A DNA stretch of 56,062 nt. It comes from Kordia jejudonensis (GTDB lineage: Bacteria > Bacteroidota > Bacteroidia > Flavobacteriales > Flavobacteriaceae). Below the pieces are notes generated by a model that saw only the letters and a list, made by a program, of their open reading frames with translations, searched no databases and was not told the DNA's origin. This document shows, one piece after another, positions 1 through 7,734 of this stretch. Where the stretch lies: assembly GCF_001005315.1 (NCBI RefSeq), contig NZ_LBMG01000043.1:1-56062 (forward strand). Direction: 5' to 3'. Numbering within the stretch: position 1 is the stretch's first letter; the number at the start of each line of letters is the position of its first letter. Made by a program: the position numbers and the translations under genes.

Positions 1-231
1 AGTTGTGCTTGTTATGTTGAGTTCTTTTAGTTTTCTTAAAACTTCACAACCGTCCATTTGATTTTTCCCCAAATTGATATCAAGTAGAATTAAATCGAGT
101 TTACGAGCTTGTGCAATGTCAAGCGCTTCTTTGCCAGTTTCTGCGATTAAAATGTTATCCTGCGCCAACATTTTATCCATCACAATGGCATTTACCTTGT
201 TATCTTCTACATACAAAATGTTTAGTTGCAT
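1..231 (-). CDS. Response regulator receiver domain (3' end cut by window edge)
   Basis: Only the first 77 residues are inside the window. The start MQLNILYVEDNKVN carries the acidic Glu-Asp pair of a CheY-like receiver, and LILLDINLG holds the expected phospho-acceptor Asp at the end of beta-3. The ATG at 229-231 lies inside the end of the upstream histidine kinase gene, whose stop is at 222-224. The overlap is 10 bases and suggests translational coupling, so this is probably the partner regulator of that kinase. Any output domain lies beyond the window, so a single-domain receiver and a DNA-binding regulator are both possible. Confidence 0.85.
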   Translation of the reverse strand, partial: MQLNILYVEDNKVNAIVMDKMLAQDNILIAETGKEALDIAQARKLDLILLDINLGKNQMDGCEVLRKLKELNITSTT

Positions 232-2426
232 ACAGGAAGTTTTATGATAAATTCAGAACCTTGTACCGCTTCACTTGAAACGGTAATGCTACCATCGAGT
301 ATTTCAATGTAGCGTTTGGAAAGACTTAATCCAATGCCAGTACCTTCATATTTACGATTGAGTCCAATACTTTCTTGTATAAACGGATCGAATATTTTTG
401 TAATGTTTTCTGCTTCAATCCCAATTCCTGTATCTTTTACGGAAATAAACGCGTTTGTACGTTCGTCATCGGTGTATATATGCACTGTTATTTCGCCCGT
501 ATGCGTATATTTTATAGCATTGTGTATGATGTTGTTAAACGCTGTACGAAATAATTCTTCATCAATTTCAACTTGCGGCTTACTTTTATCTAAAATTAGC
601 TTATAGTTGAGTTGTTTGCTTTCTGCCAAATGATCAAATTCTCGGTACGAACTTTCAACTGTAAAGTTCAGATCGCACACTTTTACATTTATATTGGCTT
701 TGATGGTTTCTATTTCACTAAAGTTCGATAAGTTATTAATGGTTTTTAGCAAACGATCTTTACTTTCGTTGAGGTAATGCAGTAGTTTTTCGCGCTCACG
801 CTCATCTTCTTCAGTAATGAGCAAGTTACTAATTGCCATAATTCCATTGAGTGGCGTTCGTATTTCATGACTAAAGTTGGCAAGAATATTTGCTTTCAAG
901 TTGTTTAATTCTTGCTCTTTTATATGTGCTTCTTTAATGGCAAGTTCGGCTATCTTACGTTCTGTAATGTCTAAAATCCCTAATAAAACAGCGCTTACAT
1001 TTTTTTGTTCGTTAAAAATAGGTGTGTATTGTATTTCTAACCATTGCGAATTTCCATTATTGGTAACGCGTTCCAATTCTTTGCGCGTTGTATTTCCTTT
1101 TAGCGCTTCATTGAACGAATCGGCAAATGTATTTTTAAAATTTAATGGCAATACATCTATAAATCGGCATGTAGTTTCATTGGGATTTACATTAAAATCC
1201 TTCTCTATAATAGCTACAGAAGCTTTATCGGTAAGCAATATTTCTCCTTCTTTGTTTAATAAAAATGTGTAGAGAAATCCATTATTAACCATCGCTTGCA
1301 AATGGCGTTGATTTTTTAGAATTAGTTGCTCGTTCATTTTACGTTGATGAACATCGATCAAATTGCCAATCATGCGTGTTACTTTGCCAGTATCATCTTT
1401 TGTAAAATATCCGTATACTTCATAGTAGCGATATTCTCCATCTTTATGTCGAAGTCGATATTGATTAAAGTAATAGGTATTATCTTGTTTTAAATTGTGT
1501 AAATGTCGTGCATACGCTTCCTCTACATCATCTGGATGAATCATTTTTCGGAACGTTTCTTCAGGGACAAATTCATCTTTTAACGTAAGTCCTAACATTT
1601 TTCGAAACGACGGACTGTAGTACACCATATTCGTCTCAATATCATGATCAAACAAACCTGAACGAATTCCTTTTAGTGCCAATCTTTTCGTTTCTTCACT
1701 ATGTTTTAGTTGTTCTATAAAGGTTTGTACTTTGGTTACATCTACCACAATACCATTAACGAAAATTACTTCGCCATTGTGTATTACGGGTTCTGCCATC
1801 ATTCTAAAATACTTCGGATTGTCAGGATTTGTGGCATTCTGTCCAATAAAATCAAACGGTTGCTGCGTGGCTATCAGTTCGGCAATATGTTTTAGTACAA
1901 TATCTTTATGTTGCTTTTGGTAGGCACGGTGTCGTTTTGTTTCTCTATCAGGATCATCAGGGTCAATGCCATGCATCATGTAGGTTTCTCTGGACCAAAA
2001 AAAGATACCTGTTTTTGGGTTGTAGTACCATGTAGCAATATCGCCAAGCTTGGATGCTGTGATAAATACTTGATGTTCTTTTTCTTGTGTTGTAGTTTCG
2101 GTTCCTAAAACATATATATGTTCATCTTCGAGGATAAAATCGAGTTTTAAAGTCAATACTCCATCTTCGGAAAGAGTACAAAACTTTATGTATTGATGAT
2201 GAATTGCTGTTACTGTCGGTATCTTTTGAACAATATGTTCTAAAGTACTTTTACTGGTATCTAATACGTAGTTGAATATAGATTTTCCAACAAGCTGTTC
2301 ATTAGATACATTAAAACATTGTTCTGCATGCGTATTGATGTGCACAATAGTGCCTTTGTGATCGAGTATAAATACAAACAGACTCGATTTTTGGAGGATG
2401 CTAGGCTGTAGCTGATTGATATGCAT
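222..2426 (-). CDS. Multi-PAS sensor histidine kinase
   Basis: The 734-residue protein has no obvious signal peptide or membrane segments, so it is probably cytoplasmic. It carries about four PAS domains (roughly 10-115, 120-235, 245-370 and 375-495). The third is a PAS_3-like fold with HPDD and a PAC-like end. A HisKA dimerisation domain follows with the H-box NFSHEIRTPLNG (His520). The HATPase domain (about 615-734) has the N-box NNIIHNAIKYT, the G1 box DTGIGIE and the G2 box GTGIGLSLS. It should autophosphorylate and pass phosphate to the receiver encoded by the overlapping next gene. There is no fused receiver. The input signal cannot be told from the sequence. It lies beyond radC from the biosynthetic cluster, and nothing links it to cluster control. 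Confidence 0.93.
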   Translation of the reverse strand: MHINQLQPSILQKSSLFVFILDHKGTIVHINTHAEQCFNVSNEQLVGKSIFNYVLDTSKSTLEHIVQKIPTVTAIHHQYIKFCTLSEDGVLTLKLDFILEDEHIYVLGTETTTQEKEHQVFITASKLGDIATWYYNPKTGIFFWSRETYMMHGIDPDDPDRETKRHRAYQKQHKDIVLKHIAELIATQQPFDFIGQNATNPDNPKYFRMMAEPVIHNGEVIFVNGIVVDVTKVQTFIEQLKHSEETKRLALKGIRSGLFDHDIETNMVYYSPSFRKMLGLTLKDEFVPEETFRKMIHPDDVEEAYARHLHNLKQDNTYYFNQYRLRHKDGEYRYYEVYGYFTKDDTGKVTRMIGNLIDVHQRKMNEQLILKNQRHLQAMVNNGFLYTFLLNKEGEILLTDKASVAIIEKDFNVNPNETTCRFIDVLPLNFKNTFADSFNEALKGNTTRKELERVTNNGNSQWLEIQYTPIFNEQKNVSAVLLGILDITERKIAELAIKEAHIKEQELNNLKANILANFSHEIRTPLNGIMAISNLLITEEDEREREKLLHYLNESKDRLLKTINNLSNFSEIETIKANINVKVCDLNFTVESSYREFDHLAESKQLNYKLILDKSKPQVEIDEELFRTAFNNIIHNAIKYTHTGEITVHIYTDDERTNAFISVKDTGIGIEAENITKIFDPFIQESIGLNRKYEGTGIGLSLSKRYIEILDGSITVSSEAVQGSEFIIKLPVCN

Positions 2427-2537
2427 TGGTGTGTCGGTGGGTTTCGATTACTAAATGTATGAAAATCATTTGAATTGTTTTAGGATTTAACAATTTTAAT
2501 CGTTTTGTGCTTGGGCGCTTTGCTATTGGTTTGCCTC

Positions 2538-2867
2538 TTAATTTTCAATCTCTTCCTTCAATTTTTTAACACGCTTCATCCAAACGTTGTTGAGCCATAA
2601 AAAGTGAATTAGAAAAGTGAAGTTGGGCGCGCCATAGAAGTAATTGTCGATTAGAGTTCTGTCCTGAATCTTTGAAAATGTGTGTTCCATAGCAGCATTC
2701 CAAGCCATTGTGTATATTATACCAGCCATAACAATACCTACAAACACAAAAAAGGCAACTTTGTACCACTTAGGTTTTTTGTATGCCAACAGTATAAGTA
2801 CTGCCGTGTATACCAATACAAAAAGGAAAAACTGAATGTTAGTAATGCTGGCTAAAAACGTTCCCAT
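2538..2867 (-). CDS. Small integral membrane protein of unknown function
   Basis: The 109-residue protein has hydrophobic stretches at about 9-28 and 34-56 and a third aromatic-rich stretch at about 78-97, ending in a basic/acidic tail (KRVKKLKEEIEN). It probably has two or three membrane spans. I do not recognise the family. It starts two bases after the stop of the radC-like gene, so the two are almost certainly co-transcribed. No catalytic motif is visible. The reading frame is supported by clean hydrophobic periodicity and the tight spacing. Confidence 0.7.
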   Translation of the reverse strand: MGTFLASITNIQFFLFVLVYTAVLILLAYKKPKWYKVAFFVFVGIVMAGIIYTMAWNAAMEHTFSKIQDRTLIDNYFYGAPNFTFLIHFLWLNNVWMKRVKKLKEEIEN

Positions 2868-2869
2868 TG

Positions 2870-3490
2870 TTACGCCTTCTTAATATCTCTAATGTACAAA
2901 CCTGTTAACTCACGTATAGTTTGGTTTTCATAACCTTTGGCTTTCATTTTACGGGCAACTTCCATCGCTTTCTTTTTCTCAGCCTTATCCTTTTCAAACT
3001 TAAGCTCTAGCTCCTTCATAGCTTCGCTTTCACGTTCTTGTATTTCGTACAATCCGTTTTTGCGCAGTTTTTCTATAATGCCTTTGTTTTTAAAGCTTGT
3101 ATAGCCACTTTCGCTAATAATCAAATGATCTACTACATCAATATTGATGAGTTTCCCAATTTTTAGCAGTCTGTCGGTAATGTCTATGTCTTCGTTAGAC
3201 GGTTTTAGGTTGCCACTCGGATGGTTGTGTACCATAATCATTTTTACGGCAAGTTTGTAAATTCCCATACGGAAAACATCGGGCGGCGATACGTTAACGC
3301 GGTTTTGTGCACCAATGGCAATAAGCTCAATAAAAAGAATGGTATTGTCCGTAGCGAGTCCTACAACCCAAAAATGTTCTTGCGCTCTTCTAATTTTATG
3401 CTGTCGGAGCAAAATTTGTTGCATCACGCTGTATACATCATGCGCATTGAGTACTTGTATTTTTTGATCTGCGGTTAGTCGTACGTCCAT
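2870..3490 (-). CDS. radC: RadC-family JAB/MPN domain protein
   Basis: The 206-residue protein has the JAMM metal-binding motif: Glu55, then HNHPSGNLKPSNED with His88, His90, Ser98 and Asp101. This is the RadC/JAB signature. RadC was once called a DNA repair protein, but its cellular role is unsettled. The N-terminal helix-hairpin-helix seen in some RadC proteins is absent. Instead there is a lysine/glutamate-rich helical C-terminus (about 150-206) ending in a short helical segment. The chosen ATG gives the N-terminus MDVRLTADQKIQVLN, typical of flavobacterial members as I remember them. A TATATTTG box lies only four bases upstream of the ATG, so the mRNA may be nearly leaderless. RadC-like genes can travel on mobile elements, but nothing here indicates one. 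Confidence 0.85.
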   Translation of the reverse strand: MDVRLTADQKIQVLNAHDVYSVMQQILLRQHKIRRAQEHFWVVGLATDNTILFIELIAIGAQNRVNVSPPDVFRMGIYKLAVKMIMVHNHPSGNLKPSNEDIDITDRLLKIGKLINIDVVDHLIISESGYTSFKNKGIIEKLRKNGLYEIQERESEAMKELELKFEKDKAEKKKAMEVARKMKAKGYENQTIRELTGLYIRDIKKA

Positions 3491-3494
3491 ACTT

Positions 3495-3502
3495 CAAATA
3501 TA
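3495..3502 (-). promoter_or_regulatory. Candidate Bacteroidota -7 box upstream of radC-like gene
   Basis: The minus strand reads TATATTTG, a perfect fit to the Bacteroidota TAnnTTTG -7 consensus. I see no matching -33 TTTG at the usual distance. Transcription from it would begin at about the ATG itself, giving a leaderless or very short-leader mRNA. This is by eye only. Confidence 0.35.
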
Positions 3503-3617
3503 GGTAGAAATCTTAAATGTGTTACACGGAGCAAAGCACAAATGTAGCATTTTATATGTTAAACTGTCTTCAATATACGTTTTATAAAGCACAAAGTGAT
3601 TGCAATAATTGTACACG

Positions 3618-4733
3618 TTATTGTTGCGCCTGTTGTATAATTTTGTTGTACTTCCTGAAAAACCTGTAATAACTGAGCCATTTGACCGTATTGAACAATC
3701 GGAATTTGAAATAAATCGGATTGTTTTTTAGCAATACCAACGTATCGTACATGTTTTGATATGTGGTTTTTACTATAATTTCATCCGCTTGCATTGTGTC
3801 AATTTTACTTTTGACCAACGCGAGATTTTCATCAGTGATAAATTTATTTTTTACGTCTTTCATATACGTTCGTATTTCGTCATCGAGCAAACGACCTGGC
3901 ATGTCCATGTAGTCTAAAAAACTCCAATGTACACACTCAATGATAAAGCGGAGCATATAATCTTTTTCATAGGTTTTGTAGATGCCTTCTTTTTTTAAAA
4001 ACGTAGCAAGTAACTGATTGGCGTAATATAGATTTTTGATTTTCTTTTTTGAGAATGAAGACGTTATAGAACTTGGACGGCGTAGGTAACTATACAACGC
4101 TTGATCTTTATACACATCTATTCTTTTGGCTTTTAGAACCGCTGTACTTACAAACTGAATGTCTTCAAAAAAGATACCTTCTGTAAATTTTACATTGTGA
4201 CGTACGATGTGTTCTCTGGAAAAAATATAACTCCAAGCAGCAGACGAAAACCCTTTGCGGTTGCTGAGGTAATACGGAATAAAGTCTGTGGCACCATCTT
4301 GAAGCGTTGGCAATATAGGATAAGTGTTGGTAATGTTGCCTTTTTTATCGCACTTTACTTCAAAGTATCCAAAGAGTACAATTTCGCTTTGCTTTGTATG
4401 AGCTTCATTATATAGAATTTCTACAGCATTTGGTTCTAGCCAATCATCAGAATCTAAAAACATAATGTACGGAGCAACTGCTTTTTGTACCGCAGTATTT
4501 CTACCAAAACCGTTTCCTTTGTTTTCTTCTAATGCAATTACCGTAATCCGATGGTCTTTTTTCTGAAATTCTCGTATTATCTGAAGCGAGTTGTCTGTTG
4601 ATTTGTCATCGACAATAATGATGTCTAGCTCTTTTAAGGTTTGATTTATGGCAGAATGTAAACTTTTTTCCAAATACTTTTCAGTATTGTACACTGGAAT
4701 AATGATGGAAACTTTAGGCGTCATAATGTTCAT
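3618..4733 (-). CDS. GT2-family glycosyltransferase
   Basis: The 371-residue protein opens with the classic GT-A/GT2 fold: VSIIIPVYNTEKYLEKSL, then IIIVDDKSTDNSL (Asp42-Asp43) and the metal/nucleotide-sugar DXD motif LDSDDWL (Asp94-Asp96). An FEDIQFV segment follows, in the place of the ED acceptor-loop motif. It should transfer a sugar from a nucleotide-sugar donor. The acceptor is not evident. Its ATG overlaps the stop of the ANT(6)-like gene by four bases (ATGA), so they are translationally coupled at the 3' end of the biosynthetic operon. It could decorate the lipopeptide, but GT2 enzymes also make surface polysaccharide. A second Met, at residue 4, is an equally plausible start. Confidence 0.88.
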   Translation of the reverse strand: MNIMTPKVSIIIPVYNTEKYLEKSLHSAINQTLKELDIIIVDDKSTDNSLQIIREFQKKDHRITVIALEENKGNGFGRNTAVQKAVAPYIMFLDSDDWLEPNAVEILYNEAHTKQSEIVLFGYFEVKCDKKGNITNTYPILPTLQDGATDFIPYYLSNRKGFSSAAWSYIFSREHIVRHNVKFTEGIFFEDIQFVSTAVLKAKRIDVYKDQALYSYLRRPSSITSSFSKKKIKNLYYANQLLATFLKKEGIYKTYEKDYMLRFIIECVHWSFLDYMDMPGRLLDDEIRTYMKDVKNKFITDENLALVKSKIDTMQADEIIVKTTYQNMYDTLVLLKNNPIYFKFRLFNTVKWLSYYRFFRKYNKIIQQAQQ

Positions 4734-5656
4734 TTTTGAGGTTCGTTTGCGAAAGCGTTTATTTTTGCGACTATTTTTGTTTCTAATTCTGTTTGTCGTT
4801 GATATCCTTGCACATCGGCTACATTTTTACTAGCTTTTTGAAATAAATGCACATGTGTCAGTAAGGTTTCCATATTTTGTTTTTCATTGAAAGAAAATAT
4901 CGTTTTTTTCAATTTTTTATAGGTAGCTTCATCAGACCATTGGCTTATTTTTTTACCCAAGTAAAACAAATCTTCGTTGCTTTTGTAAAAATATCTGGTT
5001 TCCCATTCTATCATTTGCACCAGTCGTCTTTTAAATATATTATCGAGCAATACCAATGCGTAGTACATGTCGTTTCGCTTAATTTTTCCTAAAATTTTAT
5101 ATGCCGAATGCCAAAAATCAAGGTAACATTCGTTGAATTTTTTTGCGGTTACCAAACTGTCATCGTAGTCTGTAAATTCTTCTTCAATTTTGTGAATCAT
5201 TTGTTCCATATTCTTCGTATCATAAAGCATGGTATAACCTCTTATTAGGTAGGAATAAAAGGCTTTCAATTCGGCTTGAATGATGCTGAGATTGGGTATT
5301 ATTTTTTCTAGCCCGATTTTTTTTAGAAACAAATACTTTTTTACCAAACTAAATTTAGAATAACTCACAGGAATGTAATCTATACTGAAAAGATCATCGT
5401 ATATAATTCGTGTGATTCTCGTATTCTGAAAAGGATTTTCAATGACAATGACCGACATAGGCGTGCCGAAACAGGCTAACCATCCGATAGAATCTATTGA
5501 TAAAATTTCGTTTGGAGTCGTTGTAAAGACGAATATGTCTAAATCTGAAAACTCATCGTTGTAATTTTTTTCCGCATCACTAGAATGAAGCGAACCAAAA
5601 GAGATAATTCCTTTTACACTTTTTGGGATACTATTTTTGTCAATTTTTTCGACCAT
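4730..5656 (-). CDS. ANT(6)/AadE-like nucleotidyltransferase
   Basis: The 308-residue protein has the polymerase-beta-type nucleotidyltransferase signature Gly21-Ser22 followed by FSDLD (Asp38, Asp40), and a third acidic residue in IDYIPVS (Asp93). The spacing, the conserved Trp and Phe-Gly before the second block and the C-terminal helical region resemble the streptomycin 6-adenylyltransferase (AadE/AadK) family, though the match is distant. Known members transfer AMP to aminoglycosides. Here the gene sits in the NRPS-PKS operon between the exporter and a GT2 gene. It could be a self-protection or tailoring enzyme that adenylylates a hydroxyl or sugar on the product, a resistance gene carried along, or a member with another substrate. 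The fold is fairly certain and the substrate is not. Confidence 0.75.
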   Translation of the reverse strand: MVEKIDKNSIPKSVKGIISFGSLHSSDAEKNYNDEFSDLDIFVFTTTPNEILSIDSIGWLACFGTPMSVIVIENPFQNTRITRIIYDDLFSIDYIPVSYSKFSLVKKYLFLKKIGLEKIIPNLSIIQAELKAFYSYLIRGYTMLYDTKNMEQMIHKIEEEFTDYDDSLVTAKKFNECYLDFWHSAYKILGKIKRNDMYYALVLLDNIFKRRLVQMIEWETRYFYKSNEDLFYLGKKISQWSDEATYKKLKKTIFSFNEKQNMETLLTHVHLFQKASKNVADVQGYQRQTELETKIVAKINAFANEPQK

Positions 5657-5716
5657 ATGACATGCATTTTTTTGAAACAGGTTATTTTTAAATTCATAAT
5701 TTTTTGGGGTTTTTAA

Positions 5717-5750
5717 AACAGTTTTTTATTAAAAAGATAAAAGGACTGTT
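5717..5750 (-). terminator. Weak intergenic stem-loop between exporter and nucleotidyltransferase
   Basis: An inverted repeat of AACAGT and ACTGTT encloses a second pairing of TTTTAT with ATAAAA. This gives about 12 base pairs with small internal bulges, in the 124-base gap, which is the largest gap in the operon. The stem is AT-rich and the following T-run is poor, so it is at best a leaky terminator or mRNA-processing site that would lower expression of the last two genes. Confidence 0.3.
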
Positions 5751-5780
5751 CAATGCAAATCAGTATTATTTTATTTTTTT

Positions 5781-7697
5781 TTAGTGTGATGTACTCACGC
5801 TTCCATAATCTAGTTTTATAATTTTATCCGCCACATCATAATAATTGTCATCATGCGTAATGGCGATGATTATTTTTCCTTCGGCTTTCATTTTTTGAAG
5901 CAACGTACGGTAAAAGAATTTTCGAAATTCAGGATCTTGTTCGGCTGCCCATTCATCAAATAAGTAAATGGGAGAGTCCTCAATGAAACATTTTAGTAAT
6001 GCCAGCCTTTTTTTCTGTCCGCTGGAAAGCTTTATGGTGTCAAACTCTGAATTCATCAAACGTACTTTTTTGTCAAGTTTTAGCAAGCTTAAGTACGAGT
6101 CAATGCGTTCTTTTTCTTTGTCAACATCAATTCCGTACAATTTTTTAAACAGATACGAATCATTAAATACAATAGAAAATAATTCGCCCAAGCTCGCATT
6201 ATCTATTACTTCGCCATTAATTTTGATGGTGCCTTTGTCAGCTTTGTACAAACCTGTAATTACTTTGGCAAGTGTAGATTTTCCACTTCCATTACCGCCA
6301 ATAATGAACAAGATTTCTCCTTGTTGTAAGTTGAGATCAATAGGACCAATTTTGAACTTTTTTTCAGAAGCTTTGTTTTTGTAATTGAATTCAATGTCTT
6401 TGAGCGAAAAATTAGATACCGTTGGAATTTCTTGTAACGATTGTCGTTCTCCTTTGTCGAGTTCTAATTCTTTGAGAAAATCGTTGATACGATCCCACGA
6501 GATTTTAATTTCATTCAATGTCGGAACAATGGTAATCACATCCGATATAGGCGCAAAGAGATACAGAATTACCATTAAGAAACTCAGTAATACATTGCTT
6601 TGTAGCGAAGGAAAATAGAGTGGCACCACAAAACAAATAACGCCCAACACCATAATGATTGACGTGTCACTGAGAATTCGTGCATTTAAATATTGTACTT
6701 GCGCCGTAGAATTGGTGTCGCACAAATCTTTATTGAGGGCAAATATTTCTTCTTCATAAATTTGTTTTTTAGCAGTATTGATGCTCAATTCTGGATAACC
6801 TTCGACCAAACCTTCTAAAAGATGGTAATATTTATCGTTGATGCTTCGTGCTTTTTCAATATAAACGGTTGCTTTTTTGGCAACAAAATAATACAGCAAT
6901 ACCAAGAAAAACACAATGACAATCATAGACATAGTTGCCCATTGCGCAATAACCCATAAGTAAATAAACGCCACAATGATGGTTATAGAGCTGGTAATGA
7001 GTTTTAGTACTATTGCTACGGAGGAAGATATTTTGACCGTGTCGCCACTCAATGTGGCAAAGATTCTTCCTTTTTCCAATTGTTCAAAACGTTCGTAGGT
7101 GGTTTCTAAAATATTTTTGATAAGATTTGTTCTAATTTCTTGAATCAATTTGTTTGCCGTTCGGATCAGGTATGATTCTGTTATTTTTTTTGATACGACA
7201 AAAACAAAGAGCGTCACTAAAAAGAAATAACCGTACATGTTGTTTACGTCCGTGTCCAATGCTCTAATTAGTATGAAAATACAACCTGCGTTGGCAATTC
7301 CCGTAAGGATGGTAAGCAGTGCTATAATTAGCAGGTATTTATATTTACGTTCTTCCGCAGGAAATAACGTAGATAGTACAAATAATACACTTGTAAGCGC
7401 AAGACAGGCTAGCAGAAATATTTTAGAAATGTAGATGTATATAGAATCGCTAAATACAATTTCATTTAAAACGGTTTCATGTTCCAATACTTGTGGCAAT
7501 GAAAATATACCGTAGAGTAGCAACGCCAGAAATGCAACGAATAGCCCGTAATTTGAATAGGTTTTTTTGGTTGGTGATGCAAATATGCGTTGTTTCTTAA
7601 GTATTTGTACAATTGTTTTTCCTGTAAAGTACACAATGGCTAACAGGAGTATAGAAACGGAGGTTAGTAAAAGTAATTCTATGTTTGAATTGTTCAT
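5781..7697 (-). CDS. Cyclic-peptide/lipopeptide exporter, ABC transporter (membrane and ATPase fused)
   Basis: The 638-residue half-transporter has its ATPase at the C-terminus: Walker A GGNGSGKST (Lys473), signature LSSGQKKR and Walker B plus catalytic Glu in YLFDEWAAEQDPEF (Asp581, Glu582). The DEWAA-QDPEF form is a hallmark of the PvdE/SyrD group, which exports pyoverdine precursors and cyclic lipopeptides. The membrane part has about six helices (roughly 120-400). Before it lies an additional N-terminal region of about 115 residues with three more predicted helices (8-25, 50-66, 86-112), which I do not expect in the basic family form. It follows the terminal NRPS gene by 37 bases. The likely job is to carry the finished or immature lipopeptide to the periplasm. 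Confidence 0.9.
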   Translation of the reverse strand: MNNSNIELLLLTSVSILLLAIVYFTGKTIVQILKKQRIFASPTKKTYSNYGLFVAFLALLLYGIFSLPQVLEHETVLNEIVFSDSIYIYISKIFLLACLALTSVLFVLSTLFPAEERKYKYLLIIALLTILTGIANAGCIFILIRALDTDVNNMYGYFFLVTLFVFVVSKKITESYLIRTANKLIQEIRTNLIKNILETTYERFEQLEKGRIFATLSGDTVKISSSVAIVLKLITSSITIIVAFIYLWVIAQWATMSMIVIVFFLVLLYYFVAKKATVYIEKARSINDKYYHLLEGLVEGYPELSINTAKKQIYEEEIFALNKDLCDTNSTAQVQYLNARILSDTSIIMVLGVICFVVPLYFPSLQSNVLLSFLMVILYLFAPISDVITIVPTLNEIKISWDRINDFLKELELDKGERQSLQEIPTVSNFSLKDIEFNYKNKASEKKFKIGPIDLNLQQGEILFIIGGNGSGKSTLAKVITGLYKADKGTIKINGEVIDNASLGELFSIVFNDSYLFKKLYGIDVDKEKERIDSYLSLLKLDKKVRLMNSEFDTIKLSSGQKKRLALLKCFIEDSPIYLFDEWAAEQDPEFRKFFYRTLLQKMKAEGKIIIAITHDDNYYDVADKIIKLDYGSVSTSH

Positions 7698-7734
7698 AAG
7701 ATGATACGTAAGGTCTGTGAAAAACCGTATTTAT

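Noticed and set aside
2870-3490. RadC gene as a sign of an integrated mobile element
   Set aside because: No integrase, attachment repeats or tRNA gene is seen nearby; radC-like genes are common in flavobacterial chromosomes.
3533-3595. Direct repeat AAAGCACAAA, two copies 53 bases apart between radC and the GT2 gene
   Set aside because: Only ten bases and two copies in AT-rich DNA; no symmetry with promoter elements, so chance is enough.
5781-7697. Siderophore (pyoverdine-type) cluster suggested by the PvdE-like exporter
   Set aside because: No TonB receptor, ornithine hydroxylase or chelating building block is seen; the exporter family also serves lipopeptides.
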